In this document: positions 1 through 5,582 of the stretch, one piece after another | Numbering within the stretch: position 1 is the first letter of the stretch | How the letters are laid out: the number at the start of each line of letters is the position of its first letter | Origin: Armatimonadota bacterium | GTDB taxonomy: Bacteria; Armatimonadota; SYMT01 | Direction: 5' to 3' | Length of the DNA: 5,801 nt | Assembly: GCA_020696885.1 (NCBI GenBank) | Contig: JAJFMS010000269.1 | Location: 1 to 5,801 of the forward strand | Program-made: the position numbers and the translations under genes | The notes under the pieces: model-generated | What the model saw: the letters and a program-made list of their open reading frames with translations, nothing else | The model's database searches: none | Told to the model about the DNA's origin: nothing

Positions 1-1137
1 TTTGAGCCGGTAACGCAGCGGTTTTCCGTCGAACGGGTCCATCGGCAGCTCGGCCAGGGTGCGCGGAACCAGCTCCTGGAGTGTCTTGGGGAAACGGCCG
101 TCACGCTGTCGCGCTTCCTGCAGCGCCAACTGCACCCGCAGCACCTGCAGCAGCAACTCGTGGCGGGCCAGGTGGAAGGAGATCACGTTGACCGGCATGG
201 TTCCGCCCAGCACCGGGTCGTTGGGCATCTTGGTGGCGGGCTCTTTCCGGGACGCGTGCGGCTTCTGGAACTCCGCCTCGAGCTCCCGGTAGTAGCTGTC
301 CGTGCGCTGGTAGCCCCACCGCTTCGGGTAGAAGAACAGGAGGGCCCGCTCTCGCAGCGGATCCCACTGGCCAGGTGTGCCGAACGCCGCCTGCGAGGTC
401 GCGATTGGCGAGCGCCCGGTGAGGATCTCACGCGCTGAGAGGAGTGCTATCCGGTGCTCGGCCTCCGCCACTGACGCGGGAGTGGGCAGCTTGTCGATGA
501 TACCGTCCAGGCGGACCCCCGCGGCACGCGCGTCCACTGCGGAGAGCTTCTTCACCACGTCCTCCGCCGAACGGACACCGATGGCGGTGCAGGCAATCCC
601 CACGAGGCTGTTAAGGAACGGTCCACCGCGCCCCACGCGCGCGCCGAGGTCGACCGCATCGAGGGAGCATTGGATCGCAGCACCCGGGTGGCCGTCTTCC
701 AGCGCCAGCCGGGACTCGAGCCCGAAGGCGCGGCTTGCGGAGCGAAAGCCGGCGAGCTCCGGGGTTGGCACGTTGGCCTGCTGTACCGGCGGGCACTCGA
801 ACGGGAGCTTCAGCGCCGCACGCACCGCCGGGAGAGACGGTTGATAGGTCGCCACGGCGCTGCGGATCAGGGGGAGGTCGGCGGAATCCCGCTCCGGCGG
901 CGGGGTGATCGCCTCCGCCTGGTGCACTTTGAGCACCGCCGCGACACACGCGTCATAACCGTTCGGCACCGGCATCACCCGCGCATCCGCCTGGGGAGGC
1001 GGGAGCTGGTTGGACCAGCTCAGATAGCCCAGCAGCGCCAGGAACAACACACCGAAGAGCCCCAGGCACCCGAAGGCCACGAACCGGGCGCCGGACCGTT
1101 TGCGTGCTACGTTCTCTTCAGCGGATGGTTTAGGCAT
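1..1137 (-). CDS. Membrane-anchored protein of unknown function, C-terminus cut by window edge
   Basis: An open frame runs without a stop from the ATG at 1137 to base 1 (379 codons), so the gene continues beyond the window. Residues 1-18 are polar and basic (MPKPSAEENVARKRSGAR), followed by one hydrophobic segment at about 19-41 (FVAFGCLGLFGVLFLALLG core). This predicts a single N-terminal membrane anchor or uncleaved signal, with the rest of the protein outside the membrane. The body is rich in Ala and Leu helices. Near the visible end there is a helix (residues about 320-350, HELLLQVLRVQLALQEARQ), then 'DGRFPKTLQELVP' and DPFDGKPLRYR at 367-377. From memory, this helix plus DPFxGKPLxYR pattern recurs at the C-terminus of uncharacterised Planctomycetota and Armatimonadota proteins and recalls pseudopilin-like folds; that is family knowledge, not a search result. 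No catalytic motif is visible. It lies 72 bp after the exported protein gene on the same strand and is probably co-transcribed. No Shine-Dalgarno sequence precedes the ATG. Function unknown. Confidence 0.85.
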   Translation of the reverse strand, partial: MPKPSAEENVARKRSGARFVAFGCLGLFGVLFLALLGYLSWSNQLPPPQADARVMPVPNGYDACVAAVLKVHQAEAITPPPERDSADLPLIRSAVATYQPSLPAVRAALKLPFECPPVQQANVPTPELAGFRSASRAFGLESRLALEDGHPGAAIQCSLDAVDLGARVGRGGPFLNSLVGIACTAIGVRSAEDVVKKLSAVDARAAGVRLDGIIDKLPTPASVAEAEHRIALLSAREILTGRSPIATSQAAFGTPGQWDPLRERALLFFYPKRWGYQRTDSYYRELEAEFQKPHASRKEPATKMPNDPVLGGTMPVNVISFHLARHELLLQVLRVQLALQEARQRDGRFPKTLQELVPRTLAELPMDPFDGKPLRYRLK

Positions 1138-1142
1138 CGAGG

Positions 1143-1208
1143 GGCGATCGGATCCGAAAAGGCTACGCCACAGTTCCGGCTGAGCGAGCAGGCATCCTTC
1201 CGATCGCC
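1143..1208 (-). repeat. Perfect 10-bp inverted repeat filling the intercistronic gap
   Basis: On the plus strand GGCGATCGGA (1143-1152) and TCCGATCGCC (1199-1208) are exact reverse complements separated by 46 nt. On the minus-strand mRNA the first arm begins 1 nt after the TAG of the exported-protein gene, and the second arm ends 5 nt before the ATG of the membrane-protein gene. The stem would therefore close the whole gap and sit across the translation start region. A competing 10-nt palindrome, TCGGATCCGA (1148-1157), overlaps the second arm. There is no U-run, so it is not an ordinary intrinsic terminator. It may be a processing, stability or translation-control element; the role is inferred only. 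Confidence 0.6.
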
Positions 1209-1209
1209 G

Positions 1210-3030
1210 CTAACGTCGCCGCGTGCGGGTGGTCTTCTTGCGGGTCGGGCTCACCCGCTTGGCAGCTCGGGGCGGGACCGCGCGGGAACGCCGGGTACTG
1301 CTGGGCTGGGTAACGGGCTTACGCGACCGGACCGCCTTCTTCGGCTTCACAGCGGCTTTCTTCGACTTCGCGGCAGCCTTCTTCCGAACAGGGGTAGCCT
1401 TCTTCCGAGGGGGAACGGCTTTCCTGCGAACCGGTGCTGCTTTCTTGCGGACGGGAACCGCCTTCTTCCGCACCGGAACGGGGCTCTGACGCTTCACAGC
1501 CACCGCCGGACGCACTGCGCTGGCCACCGGCCTGGCCGGGGGCTGGCTGCTCACACCGGCGGCGCGGCTGGTAGGCCGCAGCAGCAGGTAGGCTGCCGGA
1601 AGCGTGTCCGGAAGGCGCATCCGCCGCTCGGCGCCATCGAAGCGGATCACGGTCTGGTTGAAGAAACGGTCGTTCTGCGGATCCCAGAGCAGCAGCTCGT
1701 AGCTGCCGGTAGGAAGTTTCGGCAGGGGGAACGAATGCTCGCCGTCCGCCGCCACCCAGCCGGCGTACGCCTTCCCATAGCGGCAGTAGCTGCCCGGCGC
1801 GTCCGGAGGCAGTACCCCCCGCACCGGCATGGCAGCCGCCTGGTAGGGTACCTTTCCCGCCGCCTTCGCCAGGAGGCCGGTGCGGGTGAGCAGCGCCTGC
1901 CCTGCCGGCGTTCCCGGGCGATACTCCCGCACCGGCAGACCGATGCCGCCCAGTACCAGCGCCTGCCAGGAGTCCTCGCCGGGAAGCGGCTGTGGCTCCC
2001 CGTCGCGAGGCTCGACTTCAAGCAGGGAGTACCGGTTGGCGGGCTGCTGCCAATCCTGCAACGCCACCGTGAGGTCCGCGCCCGCACCGGCCTCGCCGCT
2101 GGCCGGCACTGCCACCAGGTGCCGATAGCTGTCCACGCCGCGGAGCGCGCGCACGAACGACGCCCGCTCCTCACCGCCTACCCGGCCCGTAGCACCGGCC
2201 ACAAACCACGCCGCGAGCGCCGGCGAGTAGGCCCACCGCCGCCCCCAGCGCTCGAGCTGCTCCCGGTACGACCTCGCCCCGGTGGTGCTCACGTCATCCG
2301 GCGGCAGCAGCCGCAGCAGCACCGCCAACCGGCCGTTCTGCTCGGCCTCCACCAGGATGCGGTCCACGGTTTGCAGCAGCTTCTCGCGCTCCCGCGCCTC
2401 AAGCTCTTCCGGCCAGGCCACCGGCACTTCCAGGAAGTTGACGTCATGGGCGCGGATCCGGGCGATCTCGGAATGCCAGTTCAGGTCCCGGCTCAGGTCC
2501 TCCGGGTGGAGGCGCAGCGGAATCGGAAACAGCGTCCCACCGCCCGAATACTGAAGGGCGCGCTTGCTGGACGGGTGCTTGCGGACGAAGCCACGAGCAC
2601 CGGAGGCAACGACTCGAACCAGCGGCACCAGGCCGAGATCCTGCTCATGACTCCGCTCCAGCACCGCCGTGCCGGTGTACCGCCCGGCGCTCACCGGCGT
2701 GAACCGCCCGCTCCAGACCCCGGCTTTGCCCGTCGGCTCCAGGAAGATGGTCTGCCGCCGGTCCCGCCCGTCCGCCATGGTGACGGTCAGCGGCCCGGGC
2801 CGGGCGTCCAGCCCGCCGCGCGGATCCCTTACCGTAATGCCCACGGATTGCCACTTGCCGGTGGTAGTGCGGGAGACGCTTACCTTGAGCTCCGCAGCGG
2901 CCGGCTGGATGCCGGCGAGCCCGGCGACGAGCGCGAGCGCGAAACGCAGGTTACCGAGGGAAGCACCGGGCCGCCCGGGGCCAGCGAGCTTCAACCGCGC
3001 AGATACCGGAATAGGGGAGATCTCGGGCAT
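1210..3030 (-). CDS. Exported glycoside hydrolase-like protein, probably inactive, with Lys/Arg-rich repeat tail
   Basis: 606 residues. A signal peptide is visible: basic n-region, hydrophobic FALALVAGLAG at about 30-40, and a cleavage-like AAA at 44-46 before ELKV. Residues 47-145 look like an Ig-type beta-sandwich of the DUF5060 kind that precedes GH5-like barrels. GFVRKHP (147-153) and GGGTLFPI (163-170) match the usual 'GFVRVSP...DGTPFFPIG' barrel entry. Residues 170-385 would be the TIM barrel. YSPALAAWFVAGATG (269-282 region) aligns by eye with the family's 'YSPxxxxWELxNEV', but the Asn-Glu dyad is replaced by Gly279-Ala280. Residues 430-487 (LPTGSYELLLWD...) resemble the small C-terminal beta-sandwich of such enzymes. 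Residues 512-606 are a basic repeat tail. It starts 33 bp after nadB; the ATG at 3030 has no clear Shine-Dalgarno. Assignment to the fold is by pattern recall. It may instead be a carbohydrate-binding or structural envelope protein. Substrate unknown. Confidence 0.85.
   Translation of the reverse strand: MPEISPIPVSARLKLAGPGRPGASLGNLRFALALVAGLAGIQPAAAELKVSVSRTTTGKWQSVGITVRDPRGGLDARPGPLTVTMADGRDRRQTIFLEPTGKAGVWSGRFTPVSAGRYTGTAVLERSHEQDLGLVPLVRVVASGARGFVRKHPSSKRALQYSGGGTLFPIPLRLHPEDLSRDLNWHSEIARIRAHDVNFLEVPVAWPEELEAREREKLLQTVDRILVEAEQNGRLAVLLRLLPPDDVSTTGARSYREQLERWGRRWAYSPALAAWFVAGATGRVGGEERASFVRALRGVDSYRHLVAVPASGEAGAGADLTVALQDWQQPANRYSLLEVEPRDGEPQPLPGEDSWQALVLGGIGLPVREYRPGTPAGQALLTRTGLLAKAAGKVPYQAAAMPVRGVLPPDAPGSYCRYGKAYAGWVAADGEHSFPLPKLPTGSYELLLWDPQNDRFFNQTVIRFDGAERRMRLPDTLPAAYLLLRPTSRAAGVSSQPPARPVASAVRPAVAVKRQSPVPVRKKAVPVRKKAAPVRRKAVPPRKKATPVRKKAAAKSKKAAVKPKKAVRSRKPVTQPSSTRRSRAVPPRAAKRVSPTRKKTTRTRRR
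1309..1476 (-). repeat. Tandem 21-bp repeat encoding a PxRKKAx heptad tail
   Basis: Residues 519-574 of the exported protein are eight consecutive seven-residue units: PVRKKAV, PVRKKAA, PVRRKAV, PPRKKAT, PVRKKAA, AKSKKAA, VKPKKAV, RSRKPVT. The first five are close copies and the last three are diverged. At the DNA level this is a degenerate 21-bp tandem repeat with recurring CTTCTTCCG on the plus strand. The composition (Lys, Arg, Ala, Pro) resembles bacterial histone H1-like and AlgP-type tails. Here the tail follows a signal peptide, so it would act outside the cytoplasm if the protein is exported, perhaps contacting anionic envelope polymers or DNA. That role is inferred. Confidence 0.85.
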
Positions 3031-3063
3031 GATGGGGCGGAAGCTCTCTGGGGTGGAAACGCG

Positions 3064-4671
3064 TTATCCGGCCGGCTCCGGCGTGGTGTCGTGCAGCCAA
3101 TAGACGTCATCGCGCTCCGGGTAGTCACTGTTGAAGTGGAGCCCGCGGCTTTCCTTGCGCTGCAGCGCGCACTCGATGATCAACCAGCCCACCTGGATGA
3201 TGTTCCGCAGCTCCAACAGCTCCGTGGTGATCCGGCTGGTATCGTAGAGGCTCTCCACCCCGTTGCGCAGGAGCTCCAACTCCCGGTGCGCCTGCTTGAG
3301 GCGCCGGTCCGTGCGCACAATTCCTACGTGCGCCCACATCAGGGTCTGCGTGAGCAACCGGAGCTGCGCGATGAACTCCGGCGAGACCTCGCTGGCGAGC
3401 CGGTCCGGGTGGTTAGCCTCGCCGGTCACCGGGGGGCACGGGTGGAGGGAGGATAGTTCATCCTGGAGGAGCGCCCGCGTATCCGCCGCCGCGTGGTCCG
3501 CGAATACCAACGCCTCCAGCAGCGAGTTGCTCGCCAGGCGGTTGGCTCCGTGCACCCCGGTGCAGGCCACCTCACCCACGGCATAGAGCCGGTGCAGGGA
3601 GCTGCGGCCTTCCAGGTCCGTGAGAATCCCGCCGCAGCTATAGTGCGCCGCCGGGACGATCGGAATCGGCTCCCGCGTGATATCGAGGCCGAACTCCAGG
3701 CAGCTCTTGTAGATGTGCGGGAACCGGTCCCGCACGAACTCCGGCTCCAAGTGGGTCACGTCGAGGTAGACGAAGTCGTCGCCGCTGCGCTTCAGCTCCG
3801 TATCGATCGCACGCGCCACGATATCGCGCGGCGCCAGGGACGCCAGCGGATGGTAATCGTCCATGAACGGCGTGCCGTCCCGCAGGCGCAGGATCCCGCC
3901 TTCGCCCCGCACCGCCTCGGAGATCAGGAAGGAGCGAGCGTCAGGATGGAAGAGCGTGGTGGGGTGGAACTGGATGAACTCCATGTTCCCCACCCGTGCT
4001 CCGGCCCGCCAGGCCATCGCCACCCCATCCCCGGTAGCGATGGATGGGTTGGTGGTGTGGAGGTATACGTGGCCCGCCCCGCCGGTTGCCAGGACCGTCG
4101 CATCCGCCAGCACCGTGCGCACCACCGCGTTGCGGGTATCGAGCACCGTCGCGCCGAGGACCTCCTGGCGGCCCTCGCGCTCCCCCAGCACCAGGTCGAT
4201 GGCGGCGTGGTGCTCTTCGATCCGGATGTTCCGGTGCCGCTGCACGGCGGTGCTCAGCGTGCGCTCCACCTCCCGGCCGGTGAGGTCCTTGGCGTGGACG
4301 ATCCGGTTCCGGGAATGACCACCCTCGCGGCCCAGCGCCAGCTCCGGCGGGTGCTGGCTCTCCGCTTCATGGAGGGAGAAGCGCGCTCCCCACTCGATCA
4401 ACTGCCGGACCTGATCCGGACCCTCCCGCACCATCTGCTCCACCGCGTCCAGGTGACAGAGGCCGGCGCCCGCCGTGAGCGTGTCCTCGATGTGGAGATC
4501 CGGCGAGTCATCGGCGGACATCACCGCCGCGATGCCGCCCTGGGCGTAATTGGTGTTGGACTCCGTATTCTCTTTCTTGGTGATCAGCCGCACCTGGGCG
4601 AACTCGGCCACCTTGAGCGCATAGGTCAGGCCGGCCACGCCGCTGCCGATCACGAGTACGGAGCGCTGCAT
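3064..4671 (-). CDS. nadB: L-aspartate oxidase (NAD de novo biosynthesis)
   Basis: A FAD-dependent cytoplasmic flavoprotein that oxidises L-aspartate to iminoaspartate, the substrate that quinolinate synthase (NadA) condenses with dihydroxyacetone phosphate. 535 residues, close to the E. coli enzyme (540). The N-terminus carries the dinucleotide-binding GSGVAG (9-14), followed by ESNTNYAQGGIAAV (37-50) typical of NadB. Expected active-site residues, assigned by alignment from memory to E. coli H244, E260, R290, H351 and R386, are present as H236 (EFIQFHPT), E257 (RGEGG), R282 (PRDIVARAID), H343 (VPAAHYSCGG) and R378 (GANRLASNSLLE), with a constant offset from E. coli apart from E257. The helical C-terminal domain is intact (LRNIIQVGWLIIE at 488-500). 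The ATG at 4671 is chosen because the frame open further upstream to 4992 encodes Arg/Pro-rich, non-conserved sequence and because the flavin fold begins right at MQRSVLVIGSG. No Shine-Dalgarno is visible before it. nadA and nadC are not in the window. Confidence 0.97.
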   Translation of the reverse strand: MQRSVLVIGSGVAGLTYALKVAEFAQVRLITKKENTESNTNYAQGGIAAVMSADDSPDLHIEDTLTAGAGLCHLDAVEQMVREGPDQVRQLIEWGARFSLHEAESQHPPELALGREGGHSRNRIVHAKDLTGREVERTLSTAVQRHRNIRIEEHHAAIDLVLGEREGRQEVLGATVLDTRNAVVRTVLADATVLATGGAGHVYLHTTNPSIATGDGVAMAWRAGARVGNMEFIQFHPTTLFHPDARSFLISEAVRGEGGILRLRDGTPFMDDYHPLASLAPRDIVARAIDTELKRSGDDFVYLDVTHLEPEFVRDRFPHIYKSCLEFGLDITREPIPIVPAAHYSCGGILTDLEGRSSLHRLYAVGEVACTGVHGANRLASNSLLEALVFADHAAADTRALLQDELSSLHPCPPVTGEANHPDRLASEVSPEFIAQLRLLTQTLMWAHVGIVRTDRRLKQAHRELELLRNGVESLYDTSRITTELLELRNIIQVGWLIIECALQRKESRGLHFNSDYPERDDVYWLHDTTPEPAG

Positions 4672-4741
4672 TGCGGTTATTTTCGGGGGAATGCCGGGAC
4701 CGCGTCCGCGGCAGGCACGAGCGGGAGCCAGATACGACAAT

Positions 4742-4761
4742 GGCCCGGTGGTTGCCGGGCC
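4742..4761 (-). promoter_or_regulatory. Hairpin at the predicted 5' end of the nadB mRNA
   Basis: GGCCCGG (4742-4748) and CCGGGCC (4755-4761) form a perfect 7-bp stem with a 6-nt loop. From the promoter at 4797-4768, transcription should start near 4761, so the stem would be at or within a few bases of the mRNA 5' end, about 70 nt before the nadB ATG. A stem at that place can protect a transcript from 5'-dependent decay or be part of a regulatory leader. There is no U-tract, so it is not a terminator. It matches no riboswitch I can recognise. Confidence 0.5.
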
Positions 4762-4767
4762 GCGTGA

Positions 4768-4797
4768 ATTATGGCACCGGGTTCTTGGGAGCGTCAA
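4768..4797 (-). promoter_or_regulatory. sigma70-type promoter for nadB
   Basis: Reading the minus strand, TTGACG (4797-4792) and CATAAT (4773-4768) are separated by 18 nt. These match the -35 TTGACA at five of six positions and the -10 TATAAT at five of six, in an otherwise GC-rich setting where such a pair is unlikely by chance. The predicted start near 4761 gives a leader of about 90 nt before the nadB ATG. It is the only good promoter seen upstream of the three-gene minus-strand run, so it probably drives all three. Confidence 0.65.
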
Positions 4798-5007
4798 CCG
4801 CTCGGCCGCCGCCGCGTGTGACTGCGGCATGGAGGCGCGCTCGGTGCAGAACGGAGGGGTAGGGGGTATTCGCCGTAGTTGCCCGGGAAACGGGGACGGC
4901 GCAGGCGCAGGAAAAGCCTCACGCTTCGGCGACCCCAAGCAGCGTGTACACCCGACCGGCCACGTTCCGCAGTCCCGGAGGGACGACCGCACCCTAGCCC
5001 CGCGTTT
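4798..5007. other. Intergenic stretch with no supported gene
   Basis: GC-rich sequence upstream of the nadB promoter. Frames are open here on both strands, but their translations are Arg/Pro/Gly-rich with no family resemblance, as expected for random high-G+C DNA. I see no RNA gene, convincing promoter or repeat in it. Confidence 0.5.
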
Positions 5008-5050
5008 ATGGGTTTTGAGAAAATAACCGCGTACGGGTGCAAGCCCGGCC

Positions 5051-5072
5051 GCGAGGGATTGAAATCCCTCGC
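5051..5072. repeat. 10-bp perfect hairpin inside the inverted-repeat element
   Basis: GCGAGGGATT (5051-5060) and AATCCCTCGC (5063-5072) are exact reverse complements with only GA between them. The physical hairpin would have a slightly wider loop. The 3' half overlaps the first copy of the 28-nt direct repeat. No U-run follows on either strand, so it is not an intrinsic terminator. Confidence 0.6.
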
Positions 5073-5090
5073 TGGGTGGCCTGCGGCCAG
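5063..5090. repeat. 28-nt direct repeat, copy 1
   Basis: This unit (AATCCCTCGCTGGG, then TGGCCTGCGGCCAG) recurs at 5162-5189 with two substitutions in 28 positions, 99 bp downstream. Its second half contains TGGCC-TGC-GGCCA, a 5-bp stem with a 3-nt loop (5077-5089). This copy lies inside the 5008-5160 element. Confidence 0.7.
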
Positions 5091-5105
5091 TCGTCCTCTG
5101 GACGA
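5091..5105. repeat. 6-bp hairpin inside the inverted-repeat element
   Basis: TCGTCC (5091-5096) and GGACGA (5100-5105) form a perfect stem around TCT. It follows directly after the direct-repeat copy and its own small stem, so three stems stand nearly end to end between the outer arms. Confidence 0.5.
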
Positions 5106-5161
5106 GGGACCCCTTCGACCCGGGCGAGAAAGCTTGCGCGATTATTTATTCAAAACCCATC

Positions 5162-5189
5162 AATCCTTCGCTGGATGGCCTGCGGCCAG
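5162..5189. repeat. 28-nt direct repeat, copy 2
   Basis: Second copy of the 5063-5090 unit (26/28 identical), beginning one base after the right arm of the inverted-repeat element ends. Unlike copy 1, which pairs with sequence upstream of it, this copy forms its own hairpin with the next four bases: TTCGCTGG (5167-5174) and CCAGCGAA (5186-5193), a perfect 8-bp stem with an 11-nt loop. Confidence 0.7.
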
Positions 5190-5193
5190 CGAA

Positions 5194-5442
5194 CAAGCGC
5201 TTACGCTCCAACTGGCAACCTATGGCTCGGTGCGGTTGACTTCAGGACATTCACGCACCGTCCGTTCATTCGCCTATTCAGCGAGCAGGAAGGGGTTTAT
5301 CAACAAAGGGAGCGCTACTTCTCTGGGAATGAATTGCGGGGAATCAGCGGGCATTTTCGCGCCATTGGTGAAGGGAATTCCACTCTACTTTGCCCGTATC
5401 AGCATGGGAAATGGAGCGGCTACTTGCTGCTCAGTGACCGCT
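5194..5442. other. Lower-G+C intergenic stretch with no supported gene
   Basis: By my count 5201-5480 is about 51% G+C, against 65-75% in nadB lines counted the same way. Two plus-strand frames stay open through most of it: one ends with a stop at 5442-5444, the other at 5479-5481. The encoded sequences show no recognisable family and neither start has a ribosome binding site. It may be a decayed or horizontally acquired remnant. The minus strand is interrupted by stops in the frames I checked. Confidence 0.45.
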
Positions 5443-5479
5443 AGCTCGGTTATAGCCGAGTTACAAAACCGATTAAAAT
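5443..5479 (+). promoter_or_regulatory. Palindrome and A+T-rich stretch, possible control region of the plus-strand gene
   Basis: CTCGGT-TATA-GCCGAG (5445-5460) is a near-palindrome, extendable by one wobble and one A-T pair to 5443-5462. It resembles an operator or a short stem. A few bases later comes the most A+T-rich stretch in the window, with TAAAAT at 5474-5479 as a possible -10 box. I find no good -35 at the right distance, so the promoter call is weak. There is no U-tract after the stem. Confidence 0.25.
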
Positions 5480-5480
5480 A

Positions 5481-5513
5481 AGGAAGGCTACTGTGTCCGT
5501 CTCAATGAATTAG
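5481..5513 (+). other. Possible six-codon leader ORF with strong ribosome binding site
   Basis: AGGAAGG (5481-5487) is a strong Shine-Dalgarno placed 5 nt before GTG at 5493. The frame then reads MSVSMN and stops at TAG 5511-5513, 70 bp before the plus-strand gene. It may be a translated leader, a remnant of a lost gene start, or chance. Nothing in the peptide suggests amino-acid-dependent attenuation. Confidence 0.2.
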
Positions 5514-5563
5514 CCTCCGGATGCTATCGCTTCCCCCTCAATGTCGAGGGCGCGCAGCATGCT

Positions 5564-5570
5564 GGAGAGG
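5564..5570 (+). promoter_or_regulatory. Ribosome binding site favouring the 5583 start
   Basis: GGAGAGG stands 12 nt before the ATG at 5583, a somewhat long but workable spacing. The in-frame ATGs at 5541 and 5559 have no such sequence before them and would put extra polar residues before the signal peptide. Confidence 0.5.
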
Positions 5571-5582
5571 AAACCAATATCT

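Larger units (their letters stand above)
5008..5160. repeat. 153-bp element bounded by 24-nt imperfect inverted repeats
   Basis: The left arm 5008-5031 (starting ATGGGTTTTGA, ending CGCG) is the reverse complement of the right arm 5137-5160 (CGCGATT... CAAAACCCAT) at 21 of 24 positions. As RNA one of the three differences becomes a G-U pair. The arms are A+T-rich while the 105-nt interior is GC-rich and folds into consecutive hairpins (5051-5072, 5077-5089, 5091-5105), giving an overall multi-branched shape. There is no ORF for a transposase and I see no flanking target duplication. Candidates are a MITE/REP-like element or a structured RNA. The inverted repeat is directly visible; the nature of the element is inferred. 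Confidence 0.6.

Noticed and set aside
670..3456. Very long plus-strand open frame (928 codons) antisense to three genes
   Set aside because: It overlaps nadB and the exported protein gene antisense; its product is Arg/Pro/Gly/His-rich without family resemblance. High third-position G+C on the real strand removes stops from the opposite one.
3493..4767. Plus-strand open frame (424 codons) opposite nadB
   Set aside because: The minus strand unambiguously encodes NadB with all motifs; this is its antisense shadow.
4742..4790. SAM-type riboswitch, suggested by CCCGGCAACC and GGTGCCA on the minus strand
   Set aside because: The two motifs occur in the reverse order to the SAM-I family, GGTGCCA lies within the promoter, and no matching outer stem is present.
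4672..4992. N-terminal extension of NadB to an ATG at 4992
   Set aside because: It would add 107 residues of Arg/Pro-rich sequence not found in the family, and it spans the promoter and hairpin; the flavin fold begins at the 4671 ATG.
5008..5160. Integron attC site
   Set aside because: The end sequences have GTT on the left and AAC on the right, the opposite arrangement from attC core boxes, and there is no cassette structure or integrase.
5063..5189. CRISPR array
   Set aside because: Only two copies, 71 nt apart and themselves part of hairpins, with no third repeat or cas gene.
5037..5444. 135-codon plus-strand frame overlapping the same repeats
   Set aside because: Same reasons; it encodes the repeat as RWVACGQ / RWMACGQ, and the start lacks a ribosome binding site.
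5443..5470. Intrinsic terminator
   Set aside because: The stem is followed by ACAAAACC rather than a U-run, and the flanking genes are divergent, so no terminator is expected there.
4879..5481. 200-codon plus-strand frame through the inverted-repeat element
   Set aside because: The translation carries the nucleotide repeats as GWPAAS twice and has no ribosome binding site or family match; the DNA is better explained by hairpins and repeats. Not fully excluded for its last 80 residues.
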